In this document: positions 27,171 to 36,401 of the stretch, in pieces | How the letters are laid out: each line of letters opens with the position of its first letter | Position numbering within the stretch: the first letter of the stretch is position 1 | NCBI GenBank assembly: GCA_016235125.1 | Contig: JACRLZ010000002.1 | Coordinates: forward strand, 744,001 to 808,000 | DNA from: Sphingobacteriales bacterium | Lineage (GTDB): Bacteria; Bacteroidota; Bacteroidia; Chitinophagales; Chitinophagaceae | Length of the DNA stretch: 64,000 bases | Direction of reading: 5' to 3' | Notes under the pieces: generated by a model | What the model was told of the DNA's origin: nothing | Seen by the model: the letters and a program-made list of their open reading frames with translations, nothing else | The model's database searches: none | Made by a program: the position numbers and the translations under genes

Positions 27171-28564
27171 CAGGTATGATTAAAATTTTTTTTGCCACTG
27201 TTATATTGCTTTCCTGTAACCCAGGTAAGCATTACGGGAGTAGTGCAGCCGATATGTCTGCAGTTGATTCTGTAATTTTTACCGAAGTGCAGCGTCAAAC
27301 CTTTCAATATTTCCGGCATGGGGCCGAACCGGTAAGCGGCATGGCAAGAGAAAGGTTTCATGCGGACGGCAATTATCATACGTTTCAGAACAAGAATATC
27401 ATCACCAGCGGGGGCAGTGGATTCGGCGTAATGGCCTGGTTGGTTGCCATTGAACGAAATTTTGTAACAAAAGAAGAAGGCAGATCAGGATTAGAAAAGA
27501 TTGTAAATTTTTTAGAAACAGCCGACCGCTTTCATGGCGCATGGCCACACTGGTGGCAGGGAGAAACCGGCAGGGTCAGCCCCTTCAGTCCGGATGATGA
27601 CGGCGGCGACCTGGTGGAAACATCTTTTTTAATACAAGGTTTACTTTGTGTAAGACAATATTTTAATACGGGCAATGAAAAAGAGAGAACATTAGCGGCA
27701 AGAATTGACAAGCTTTGGAAAGAAGTGGAATTTGATTGGTACCGGAATAAGCAAAATGTTTTGTACTGGCACTGGAGCCCGGTTCATCAATGGAAAATGA
27801 ACTTTCCTGTTCGTGGATACAACGAATGTTTGATTATGTATGTGCTGGCGGCTTCATCTCCCACCCACGGAGTACCTGCCGAAGTATATCATGAAGGCTG
27901 GGCAGAAAATGCCCGGCCGGATGACCCGGTCGGACGGGGAAAAATAAACGATGTAAACAAACCCGATGGTATTGCTGCTGATTATCCGTACAAGTTACAA
28001 ATGAAACACCAGGGCGATGCCTGGAATGGCGGACCTTTGTTTTGGGCGCACTATTCTTACCTCGGTCTTGACCCCCGGGGGTTAAAAGATAAATATGCCG
28101 ATTATTGGAAAGAATGTAAAAACCAGGCACTGATAAACTATCAATGGTGTGTTGATAACCCCAAAAAATTCAAAGGATACGGGCCTGCTAACTGGGGCCT
28201 TACCTCCAGCTATTCGGTAAAAGGATATGATGGGCATGCACCCACTATGGAAAGAGATATTGGAGTTATCTCTCCAACGGCTGCTTTATCATCTTTTCCG
28301 TATACACCGCAGCAATCAATGGCGGCTATGAAGTACTGGTACAATAATAAAAAAGACAAACTCTGGGGACCCTATGGTTTTTATGATGCGTTCAGCGAAG
28401 AACATAACTGGTATCTGCCCCATTACCTGGCCATTGACCAGGGACCAATAGTAGTAATGATGGAAAATTACAGAAGCGGGTTACTCTGGAAATTATTCAT
28501 GAGTTGTCCGGAAATAAAAGAAGGATTAATAAAACTGGGTTTCAGCAGCCCGCATTTAAAATAG
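27167..28564 (+). CDS. GH144-type glycoside hydrolase 2, lipoprotein (beta-1,2-glucanase family)
   Basis: 465 residues; the start could be 27167 (4-bp ATGA overlap) or 27176. The lipobox is VILLSCNPG. It lacks the Big_5 domain of its neighbour and consists only of the catalytic (alpha/alpha)6 domain: QRQTFQYFRHGAEPVSGMARER, GGSGFGVMAW, YWHWSPVHQW, GYNE (Glu220), TAALSSFPYTPQQS and ENYRSGLLW. Shared motifs with the upstream gene run the full length, so this is an old tandem duplication within the locus. Beta-1,2-glucanase activity is inferred from GH144; the second copy may be exo-acting or prefer shorter chains. The next gene starts 4 bp after the stop. Confidence 0.9.
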   Translation: MTGMIKIFFATVILLSCNPGKHYGSSAADMSAVDSVIFTEVQRQTFQYFRHGAEPVSGMARERFHADGNYHTFQNKNIITSGGSGFGVMAWLVAIERNFVTKEEGRSGLEKIVNFLETADRFHGAWPHWWQGETGRVSPFSPDDDGGDLVETSFLIQGLLCVRQYFNTGNEKERTLAARIDKLWKEVEFDWYRNKQNVLYWHWSPVHQWKMNFPVRGYNECLIMYVLAASSPTHGVPAEVYHEGWAENARPDDPVGRGKINDVNKPDGIAADYPYKLQMKHQGDAWNGGPLFWAHYSYLGLDPRGLKDKYADYWKECKNQALINYQWCVDNPKKFKGYGPANWGLTSSYSVKGYDGHAPTMERDIGVISPTAALSSFPYTPQQSMAAMKYWYNNKKDKLWGPYGFYDAFSEEHNWYLPHYLAIDQGPIVVMMENYRSGLLWKLFMSCPEIKEGLIKLGFSSPHLK

Positions 28565-28568
28565 CAGG

Positions 28569-29411
28569 ATGAAGCGAATCAGTTTCACAATATACCTTGT
28601 TTTCCTGGTATTGCTTTCCACAGCGCAAACGGAAATAAAAGTAATGTCATGGAATATCCGGCTGGATGTTAAAAGCGATGGAGAGAACGGGTGGGAAAAG
28701 CGAAAAGACAAAGTAGTCGGGCTAATGAATTATTATGAGGCCGATTTTATCGGCGCACAGGAAGTGCTGAATCATCAGTTGGTTTACCTGAAGGACGGCT
28801 TGCAGGGCTATGATTATATCGGAGCAGGACGGGATGACGGAAAGCAGGCAGGAGAATATTCCTGTATCTTTTATAAGAAAGAAAAATATAAGTTAATCCG
28901 GCAGTCCACTTTCTGGTTATCGCCTACACCCGATACACCCTCCAAGGGATGGGATGCAGCCTATAACAGGGTTTGCAGTTTTGGCTTATTCCGTCATAAA
29001 AAAACAAAGCAGATGCTTTGGGTGTTCAATACGCATCTGGATCACATTGGCAAGATAGCCCGGCTAGAATCAGTGAAACTCATTATTAAAAAAATAATGG
29101 AACTGAATACAGCGCATTACCCGGTGATTGTTTCCGGCGATTTTAATTCCAGGCCCGAAGATGAGCCATCGCAATACATGATGATGAATATGCAGAACTG
29201 CCGTACTATCAGCAGCCTGGTATATGGGGCTGCGGATACCTGGAATGCTTTTAAATTTAATGAAAAACCCGATGGCTGTATTGATTACATCTTTGTTTCA
29301 GTCGATCAGCGGATACAAGTTTCAAAATTTGCAACCCTTACAGATTCTTACGATATGAAGTATCCGTCCGACCATTTTCCTATACTTGCCACAATTAATA
29401 TTGGTAAATGA
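28569..29411 (+). CDS. Secreted endonuclease/exonuclease/phosphatase (EEP) superfamily enzyme
   Basis: 280 residues with a signal peptide ending LLSTAQ. EEP-fold metal-site motifs are all present: VMSWNIRLDV, FIGAQEV (metal Glu), FNTHLDHIG, VSGDFNSRPEDEPS and the terminal YPSDHFPI (catalytic His). The family cleaves phosphodiester or phosphomonoester bonds in nucleic acids, lipids, inositol phosphates and similar compounds. Export and position inside a tightly packed glucan PUL argue against DNA repair and for removal of a phosphate-linked group from the glycan; this is inference. It overlaps the next gene by 4 bp and sits 4 bp after the previous stop, so it belongs to the same operon. Confidence 0.88.
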   Translation: MKRISFTIYLVFLVLLSTAQTEIKVMSWNIRLDVKSDGENGWEKRKDKVVGLMNYYEADFIGAQEVLNHQLVYLKDGLQGYDYIGAGRDDGKQAGEYSCIFYKKEKYKLIRQSTFWLSPTPDTPSKGWDAAYNRVCSFGLFRHKKTKQMLWVFNTHLDHIGKIARLESVKLIIKKIMELNTAHYPVIVSGDFNSRPEDEPSQYMMMNMQNCRTISSLVYGAADTWNAFKFNEKPDGCIDYIFVSVDQRIQVSKFATLTDSYDMKYPSDHFPILATINIGK

Positions 29412-31633
29412 AAAAAATTGCACTGATCATATTTTACCAGCTATTCATCTCAATAGGCACGGCATTCACCCAGTCATTCACCCTGCCATCACACTGGAAA
29501 CTTATTCTGGAAGACGATCCTTCTTTTAAGCAGGCAAATGTTGATGAATCAAAATGGCTTTCGGTTACGGTGCCCAATGGGTGGACAAGATTGGGCATCA
29601 ATAAAGAAAAGATTATTGGCTGGTACAGGGTGCATATTATTATTCCGGATGAATTGCTGAACAAAGACCTTGTTCTCCTGGCAGGAACAATAGATGATGC
29701 TGATGAAACTTATTTCAATGGCGAATGGGTTGGCAACTCAGGAAAATTTCCGCCGGGCGACCAGACAGCATGGGACGCCGAAAGAAAATATACTATCAGA
29801 AAAGATTTAATTAAGAAGAATAATACCATTGCTATACGGGTTTACAACGGCATCGGCGATGGCGGCATTTATTCCGGCAGGGTGATGCTGATGTCAAAAA
29901 AAGACTATGACCGCCAAGTGGCCGAACAAATAAAAAGCAAAAAATCATATTACCAGCTTACTACATCAAACGGGCTGATAGCTGCAGTTTATAATGAGCA
30001 GACACAAACTGTAGAGAACCTTTACCCGCATATTTTTTCTTACTACGATTCAGGGATGATTATAAAACCGGTACTCAGCAATTTGAAACTGCTGACAAAA
30101 GAAAAACCTCTTGGTACAAAGTATTTACAAAATACACATATTATTGAAGTGAAATATCCCTCTTATTCGCTTTATTATTTTTCTTCCTTGGTAAATGGGG
30201 ATAAGATATTTTATATAGCGGCCCGGGGGGATAAAGCAGCTATTGATAAACTGGATTTTGATTTTGAAAATGGTTACGGTAAAATACAAACAACTTCTTT
30301 CGGAAAAAAATATAACAGCGGTTACGAAAAATATTTCCTTTTTGGGTTTACCGATAGTTTGCATTTTGATTCAGATGTTGTTTTTAAAGCCACATCAATT
30401 TTTAATAGTCGTACGACTTCATTGCTGGACGCTGAGCTGCAGTACATGAAAAAGGTTTTTACTTCCTGCAAATTTCCAACAGGAATCTCTGAAGAGGAAA
30501 GAAATGTAATGGAACAATCCATTGCAATTTTAAAAATGGGCCAGGTAGACGAAAAAGAAATTTTTCCTTTATCGCATGGGCAGATATTGGCATCACTCCG
30601 GCCAGGTGTGTGGGCAATAGCATGGGTCCGGGATGCTGCTTTTTCCATTGCAGCCATGAGTAAGCTTGGTATGAAGGAGGAAGCAAAAAAAGGCCTGGAG
30701 TTTATGCTCAATGCATCGCCAGCCAATCAATTCATTCATTATACATTTACTGATGGGAGAGATTATGGCATTGGCGTGCCTTATATCATTTCGGTTACCA
30801 GGTATTTCGGCAAAGGCCGGGAAGAAAGCGATTTTGGCGAAACCAACGGGCCCAATATTGAAATAGATGACTTTGGGTTATTTCTTTTTGCTTTTTATGA
30901 GTATATAAAAAATACAAACGATGAATTGTTCTATACAAAATGGAATAAAGAAATCCTTGTAATTGCCGATGCCATTGTTCATTGCATTGATACAAATAAT
31001 CTAATAAAAAGAGAAAGCGGCCCCTGGGAACACCATTTGCCCGGCAGGCAGTTTACCTGGACAAGCGGCGTAAATGCAAGGGCTTTGCAGATGATTGCGG
31101 AACTGCAAAAAAAATACAATCTTCCTTTTGCCGGGTATGAAGATGCGGCCAATCGCCTATTAAAAGGAATAAATGAAAACCTTGTCTATCAAAACAAATT
31201 AATTAAAGGCAACGCCAACGACTTTTCCGAAACCGACCATTATTTTTACGATGCAGCCACATTTGAGTTATTTGCGAATGGATTGCTAAAGGATAAAAAT
31301 TTATTCAGCAGTCATATGAAATATTATAATAAGCAATTGCGTGCCGGGAATGATCCTTCGAAGGGATATATCCGTTTCAACAGCAACGACAGTTATGAAA
31401 ACCAGGAATGGCCCTTCGCCGGATTGCGGGTGGCGGTGGCGCAATTAAAAGCAGGGAACAGGGCTGAAGCAAAAAAATTAATTGAGAGGATTACGGCGTA
31501 TGCCAACCGTAATTATAACCTGGTACCGGAAATTCTGAGTGTTGAGGAATCAATGTACAGGGGTGCTACACCAATGGTAGGGTATGGTGCAGGAGCTTAT
31601 ATCCTGGCTGTTTGGGAATATTACAAAAAGTAA
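29408..31633 (+). CDS. Secreted (alpha/alpha)6-barrel glycosidase with N-terminal jelly-roll domain
   Basis: 741 residues with a signal peptide ending AFTQ. Residues ~20-165 form a galactose-binding-like jelly roll as in GH2 enzymes and sialate esterases (GWYRVHIIIPDELL, DADETYFNGEWVGNSG). After a beta-rich linker, residues ~355-741 look like a six-hairpin (alpha/alpha)6 catalytic domain of GH15 character: WAIAWVRDAAFSIAAM, IEIDDFGLFLFAFYEY, RESGPWEHH and FTWTSGVNARAL. Acidic residues in the IDD and ESGPWE motifs are candidate catalytic groups. I cannot place it in a named GH family with certainty. In this operon it probably acts in the periplasm on oligosaccharides released by the other enzymes. 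Confidence 0.7.
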   Translation: MKKIALIIFYQLFISIGTAFTQSFTLPSHWKLILEDDPSFKQANVDESKWLSVTVPNGWTRLGINKEKIIGWYRVHIIIPDELLNKDLVLLAGTIDDADETYFNGEWVGNSGKFPPGDQTAWDAERKYTIRKDLIKKNNTIAIRVYNGIGDGGIYSGRVMLMSKKDYDRQVAEQIKSKKSYYQLTTSNGLIAAVYNEQTQTVENLYPHIFSYYDSGMIIKPVLSNLKLLTKEKPLGTKYLQNTHIIEVKYPSYSLYYFSSLVNGDKIFYIAARGDKAAIDKLDFDFENGYGKIQTTSFGKKYNSGYEKYFLFGFTDSLHFDSDVVFKATSIFNSRTTSLLDAELQYMKKVFTSCKFPTGISEEERNVMEQSIAILKMGQVDEKEIFPLSHGQILASLRPGVWAIAWVRDAAFSIAAMSKLGMKEEAKKGLEFMLNASPANQFIHYTFTDGRDYGIGVPYIISVTRYFGKGREESDFGETNGPNIEIDDFGLFLFAFYEYIKNTNDELFYTKWNKEILVIADAIVHCIDTNNLIKRESGPWEHHLPGRQFTWTSGVNARALQMIAELQKKYNLPFAGYEDAANRLLKGINENLVYQNKLIKGNANDFSETDHYFYDAATFELFANGLLKDKNLFSSHMKYYNKQLRAGNDPSKGYIRFNSNDSYENQEWPFAGLRVAVAQLKAGNRAEAKKLIERITAYANRNYNLVPEILSVEESMYRGATPMVGYGAGAYILAVWEYYKK

Positions 31634-31639
31634 AAAAAT

Positions 31640-33415
31640 ATGCAAAGGGCTATTCTTTTTTTAGTATCGGTGTTTTTCTTCATATCTGTTAAAGCACAGC
31701 AAAAAACCTATTGCAACCCCATCAACATTGATTATGGCTACACGCCTATCCCCAATTTCAGCCAATGGGGCAAACACAGGACAACTGCTGATCCTGTCAT
31801 TGTAAATTACAAAAGCGATTTTTATTTATTCAGCACCAATCAATGGGGTTATTGGTGGAGCCATGATATGCTGAACTGGAATTTTATTTCAAAAAAATTT
31901 CTTCGCCCCTGGAATACGAATACATACGATGAACTCTGCGCTCCTGCTGTGGGGATTGTTGGCGATACCATGCTGGTATTTGGTTCAACCTATACAAGAA
32001 AATTTACAATATGGATGAGCACCGATCCAAAAGCAAATGAATGGAAGCCTTTAATTGACAGTTTCGATATTGGCGGATGGGACCCTGCTTTTTTTACTGA
32101 TGATGACGGCAGGTTTTATATGTACAATGGCAGCAGCAATGTTTTTCCGGTTTATGGAGTTGAATTAGACAGAAAAACATTTCAGCCAATCGGAACGAGA
32201 ATGCCCATGTATTACCTGCAAAGCTGGAGGTATGGCTGGCAAAGATTTGGAGAGCACATGGACAATACTTTTCTTGATCCTTTTATGGAAGGCGCCTGGA
32301 TGACAAAACATAATGGCAAATATTATTTTCAATACGGTGCACCGGGAACCGAGTTCAGTGGTTATGCAGATGGAGTGGTGGTGGGTAGTAAACCTTTGTT
32401 TGATGGGATTGAGACCTTTCCGCAATCTGATCCATTGAGTATGAAATTAGGAGGTTTTGCAAGAGGCGCTGGTCATGGAAGCACTTTCCAGGATAATTAT
32501 AAAAACTATTGGCATGTAAGTACCATCATGCTGTCTGTAAAAAACAATTTTGAACGACGTAATGGTATCTGGCCAGCAGGTTTTGATAAGGATGATGTGA
32601 TGTGGTGCAATACGGCGTTTGGAGACTACCCGCATTTCCTGCCCGAACAACTAAAATCATCTGAGTTGAAATACGGAGATGGATTTTCGGGATGGATGCT
32701 TTTGAACTATAAAAAACCAATCACTGTGTCATCTGCACTAGGGAGCTACTATGCCAATAATGCCAATGATGAAAGCATGAAAACATACTGGAGCGCTGCA
32801 ACCGGCAATAAAGGAGAATGGATACAAACGGATTTGGGAAATGTTTCTACGGTGAATGCAATACAGATTAATTATGCGGACCAGGATGTGGCCGATGACC
32901 ATTTAGGCAAAATAAATGGCGGTGATCAGTTTCACCAGTACAAATTATATTATTCATTGGATGGAAAGAAATGGACGCTGTTGATGGATAAGTCCCAAAG
33001 CAAGTCAGACATTCCGCATGAATACGTGGAATTGGAAAAGCCAGTACTGGCAAGATTCATTAAACTGGAAAATATTCATATGCCAACCGGCAAATTTGCT
33101 ATTAGTGGATTAAGGGTATTTGGAAACGGTAACCGCACAAAACCGGAAGCTGTAAAAACATTTATGGTATTGCGGACTGAAAAAGACAAACGCAGTGCAT
33201 GGATTCGCTGGAGCCCGGTTGATAATGCTTATGCTTACAATATTTATTACGGTACTTCGCCAGACAAATTATACAACTGTTTCATGATAATGGACAACAC
33301 GATCAATGAATATTGGTTCAAAGCAATGGATAGTCAGAAAGCCTATTATTTTACGATTGAAGCCATCAATGAGAATGGGGTTTCAGAAAAGTATAAAACG
33401 ATAAAGGTTGAATAA
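31640..33415 (+). CDS. GH43-like five-bladed propeller with C-terminal F5/8-type and Fn3 domains
   Basis: 591 residues, signal peptide ending SVKAQ. The N-terminal ~340 residues show the GH43 triad pattern: TADPVIV (base Asp), GGWDPAFFTDDDGRFYMYNGS (pKa Asp) and FMEGAWMTK (acid Glu). Residues ~350-490 form a discoidin-like carbohydrate-binding module (GEWIQTDLGNVSTVNAIQINYAD...ARFIKLENIHMPTGKFAISGLRVFG). The last ~90 residues are a fibronectin-III-like domain (SAWIRWSPVDNAYAYNIYYGT...YYFTIEAINENGVS). GH43 enzymes usually remove arabinose, xylose or galactose, so this member suggests side chains or a second substrate beyond pure glucan. Its stop overlaps the TTG start of the next gene. Confidence 0.85.
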   Translation: MQRAILFLVSVFFFISVKAQQKTYCNPINIDYGYTPIPNFSQWGKHRTTADPVIVNYKSDFYLFSTNQWGYWWSHDMLNWNFISKKFLRPWNTNTYDELCAPAVGIVGDTMLVFGSTYTRKFTIWMSTDPKANEWKPLIDSFDIGGWDPAFFTDDDGRFYMYNGSSNVFPVYGVELDRKTFQPIGTRMPMYYLQSWRYGWQRFGEHMDNTFLDPFMEGAWMTKHNGKYYFQYGAPGTEFSGYADGVVVGSKPLFDGIETFPQSDPLSMKLGGFARGAGHGSTFQDNYKNYWHVSTIMLSVKNNFERRNGIWPAGFDKDDVMWCNTAFGDYPHFLPEQLKSSELKYGDGFSGWMLLNYKKPITVSSALGSYYANNANDESMKTYWSAATGNKGEWIQTDLGNVSTVNAIQINYADQDVADDHLGKINGGDQFHQYKLYYSLDGKKWTLLMDKSQSKSDIPHEYVELEKPVLARFIKLENIHMPTGKFAISGLRVFGNGNRTKPEAVKTFMVLRTEKDKRSAWIRWSPVDNAYAYNIYYGTSPDKLYNCFMIMDNTINEYWFKAMDSQKAYYFTIEAINENGVSEKYKTIKVE

Positions 33416-34076
33416 ATTTTTAGGCAGAACAATTTTTTCATTTCTGATTGCAGTTTCCTGTTCAACTGCAACGGCACAACCCTTTGCTGATGAAATTGCC
33501 GCCTTTAAAAAACAGGACAGTATTAGTTTTCCGGGAACAGGGAAAATACTTTTTGTGGGCAGTTCTTCTTTCAGGATGTGGAAAGATGTTGCAGACTACT
33601 TTCCAGGCTATCCGATCATCAACTGTGGGTTTGGCGGTTCTACGCTACCGGATGTTGTCCGATATGCAAATGATATTATTTTCCCTTACCAGCCAAAACA
33701 AATAGTGATCTATTGCGGAGAAAATGATATAGCGACTGACAGCACTGTTACTGACAAAACAGTTTTTAAGCGATTCAAAACTCTCTATCATATGATCAGG
33801 AAAGCTTTCCGTGTTGTTCCGGTTGTTTATATTTCCATTAAACCCAGTCCCAGCCGCTGGTCAATGAGAAGCAGGATGACAGAGGCAAACCGGTTAATAA
33901 AAAATTTTCTTGACAATAAGAAGAGGCATGCACAGTTTGTAGATGTGTGGAGTGCCATGCTTGGCGCTGAAAGCTTGCCAAGGGAAGATATTTTTATTGA
34001 GGACAGACTTCATATGAATGCAAAAGGATACCGGATATGGAAAAATATAATTGAGCCCTATTTACTAAAAAAATAA
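33408..34076 (+). CDS. SGNH/GDSL-family hydrolase, exported
   Basis: 222 residues. The only start giving a signal peptide is TTG at 33408 (MNKFLGRTIFSFLIAVSCSTATAQ-type, SPase cleavage after TAQ or a lipobox at VSC); it lies within the end of the GH43-like gene and the next ATG would remove the catalytic Ser. SGNH blocks are visible: block I VGSSSFRMW (nucleophile Ser), block II FGGST (Gly), block III CGENDIA (Asn) and block V DRLHMNAKGY (Asp/His). These enzymes hydrolyse acetyl, succinyl or similar O-esters. In a PUL the most likely job is removing ester groups that shield the polymer. Followed by the GH3 gene after 10 bp. Confidence 0.88.
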   Translation: MNKFLGRTIFSFLIAVSCSTATAQPFADEIAAFKKQDSISFPGTGKILFVGSSSFRMWKDVADYFPGYPIINCGFGGSTLPDVVRYANDIIFPYQPKQIVIYCGENDIATDSTVTDKTVFKRFKTLYHMIRKAFRVVPVVYISIKPSPSRWSMRSRMTEANRLIKNFLDNKKRHAQFVDVWSAMLGAESLPREDIFIEDRLHMNAKGYRIWKNIIEPYLLKK

Positions 34077-34086
34077 AAATCAGCTG

Positions 34087-36393
34087 ATGAAGAAGATTAT
34101 TTTTATTCTTGCCGCTTACCTGTTCATTGTTATTCCCGGTAACAGCCAGGCCGACCCAAAAGTTTCAAAGGTTCTTAATGAAACCAAAATGAAATCATTT
34201 ATTGATGCGCTGATGAAAAAGATGACACTGGAAGAAAAGCTGGGTCAGTTGAATTTGCCATCAGCAGGTGATTTTACTACCGGACAGGCCCAAAGCTCAG
34301 ACATTGCACAAAAAATACGGCAGGGAAAAGTGGGCGGTCTGTTCAATATTAAATCGGTGGCTAAGATAAAAGATGTGCAGCGGGTGGCTGTGGAAGAAAG
34401 CCGCCTGCATATTCCGTTGATTTTTGGAATGGATGTGATACATGGTTACGAAACCACATTCCCGATACCATTAGGCTTATCCTGTACATGGGATATGCAA
34501 TTGGTAGAAAGAAGTGCCAGGATTGCGGCAACAGAAGCAAGTTCAGATGGCATCAACTGGACATTTTCACCAATGGTGGATATATGCCGTGATCCCCGCT
34601 GGGGGCGCATTGCTGAAGGAAGCGGAGAGGATGCCTATCTCGGCGCTGAGGTGGCAAAGGCAATGGTGAAGGGCTACCAGGGAAATGATCTGTCAAAAAA
34701 TAATACTATTATGTCCTGCGTAAAACATTACGCTTTGTATGGTGCACCAGATGCCGGACGGGATTATAATACGGTTGATATGAGTCACCAGCGGATGTAT
34801 AACGATTATTTTCCTCCTTATAAAGCAGCAGTGGATGCCGGTGTGGGAAGTGTGATGGCATCTTTTAATGAAGTGGATGGAGTGCCTGCTACTGCCAATA
34901 AATGGTTACTTACAGATGTATTACGCAAACAGTGGGGATTTAAAGGTTTTGTTGTTACAGATTACACAGGCATCAATGAAATGATTGATCATGGTATCGG
35001 CGATTTGCAAACCGCTTCTTCAAGAGCACTGGATGCGGGCATTGATATGGATATGGTTGGTGAGGGTTTACTGACCACCACAGCAAAATCTTTGAAGGAG
35101 GGTAAAATTAGGCTTACACAAATTGATGCTGCCTGCAGAAGAATACTGGAGGCCAAATATAAACTTGGTTTGTTTGAAGACCCCTATCGCTATTGTGATG
35201 AGAACAGAGCTAAAACAGAAGTATTCAACCAGCAAAATCGTAACGAGGCCAAGAGTATTGCAGCGCAGAGTTTTGTTTTGTTAAAAAATCAGAATAATGT
35301 ATTGCCTTTGAAAAAAACAGGTACAGTAGCACTAATTGGACCTTTGGCTGATAACAAAGAAAATATGCCGGGTACCTGGAGTGTAGCCACCCGGTTTGAA
35401 AATGCTACTTCCATCCTGACAGGGATGAATTCATTGGTTGGGGATAAAGTAAAAATTGTATATGCACGGGGAAGTAATCTTGTGTATGATGAACAGCTCG
35501 ATCAAAGGGCAGGTATGTTTGGCAAAAATACAGGCAGGCAAAACAGAAGTGCTGAGGAAATGATTAATGAAGCATTAGAAGTGAGCAAAAATGCTGATGT
35601 GATTGTGGCTGCATTGGGAGAAAGTGCAGAAATGAGTGGTGAAAGCAGCAGCCGTTCGGATTTGAACTTGCCGGATGCACAGAAAGACCTGCTGAAAGCT
35701 CTTTTAAAAACAGGAAAACCTGTAGTATTAGTATTGATTACCGGAAGGCCATTAACGATACCGTGGGAGAATGAAAATGTTCCTGCCATATTAAATGTAT
35801 GGTTTGGCGGCACCGAGGCGGGTTATGCCATCGCCGATGTATTGTTTGGAGATGTAAATCCATCAGGAAAATTAACTACTACCTGGCCGCAGAATGCAGG
35901 ACAGGTTCCCATTTTTTACAAGCATAAAAATACAGGCAGACCATTACCCGAAGGGAAATGGTTTGAAAAGTTCAGAAGCAATTATCTTGATGTAAGTAAT
36001 GACCCTGTTTATCCGTTTGGATTCGGACTTAGTTATACTGCATTTCAATATAGTGATATAAAGCTCAGCAGTGGTTCATTGAAAGGTAGCCAGACACTTA
36101 CCGCATCAGTCACAATCAGCAATACAGGTAAGTATGATGGCAAGGAAGTAGTTCAATTGTACATACGGGATGTAGTGGGCAGTGTAACAAGACCGGTAAA
36201 AGAACTTAAAGGGTTTCGGAAAATCGATTTAAAGGCAGGGGAAACAAAAACTGTTACTTTTAGCATTACACCGGAAGACCTGAAGTTTTACAACTATGAT
36301 CTGAAATATGACTGGGAACCCGGTGAATTTGAAATTATAATCGGGGCTAACTCCAGGGATGTAAAAAAAGTAAAAGTGAACTGGATAAAATAA
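34087..36393 (+). CDS. GH3 beta-glucosidase (BglX-like)
   Basis: 768 residues, signal peptide ending PGNSQA. Domains: GH3 N-terminal barrel (about 40-365) with KMTLEEKLGQLNLP, FGMDVIHG, DPRWGRIAEGSGED, VKHYALYGAPDAGRDYN and the nucleophile Asp292 in VVTDYTGINEM; GH3 C-terminal alpha/beta domain (about 400-630, with ALGESAEMSGESSSRSDL); and a fibronectin-III-like domain (about 690-760). It trims glucose from non-reducing ends of beta-gluco-oligosaccharides. GH3 enzymes paired with GH144 are known to split beta-1,2-gluco-oligosaccharides in Bacteroides, consistent with this neighbourhood. Periplasmic location is expected. Gap to GH16 is 8 bp. Confidence 0.95.
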   Translation: MKKIIFILAAYLFIVIPGNSQADPKVSKVLNETKMKSFIDALMKKMTLEEKLGQLNLPSAGDFTTGQAQSSDIAQKIRQGKVGGLFNIKSVAKIKDVQRVAVEESRLHIPLIFGMDVIHGYETTFPIPLGLSCTWDMQLVERSARIAATEASSDGINWTFSPMVDICRDPRWGRIAEGSGEDAYLGAEVAKAMVKGYQGNDLSKNNTIMSCVKHYALYGAPDAGRDYNTVDMSHQRMYNDYFPPYKAAVDAGVGSVMASFNEVDGVPATANKWLLTDVLRKQWGFKGFVVTDYTGINEMIDHGIGDLQTASSRALDAGIDMDMVGEGLLTTTAKSLKEGKIRLTQIDAACRRILEAKYKLGLFEDPYRYCDENRAKTEVFNQQNRNEAKSIAAQSFVLLKNQNNVLPLKKTGTVALIGPLADNKENMPGTWSVATRFENATSILTGMNSLVGDKVKIVYARGSNLVYDEQLDQRAGMFGKNTGRQNRSAEEMINEALEVSKNADVIVAALGESAEMSGESSSRSDLNLPDAQKDLLKALLKTGKPVVLVLITGRPLTIPWENENVPAILNVWFGGTEAGYAIADVLFGDVNPSGKLTTTWPQNAGQVPIFYKHKNTGRPLPEGKWFEKFRSNYLDVSNDPVYPFGFGLSYTAFQYSDIKLSSGSLKGSQTLTASVTISNTGKYDGKEVVQLYIRDVVGSVTRPVKELKGFRKIDLKAGETKTVTFSITPEDLKFYNYDLKYDWEPGEFEIIIGANSRDVKKVKVNWIK

Positions 36394-36401
36394 ATTGTAA
36401 G

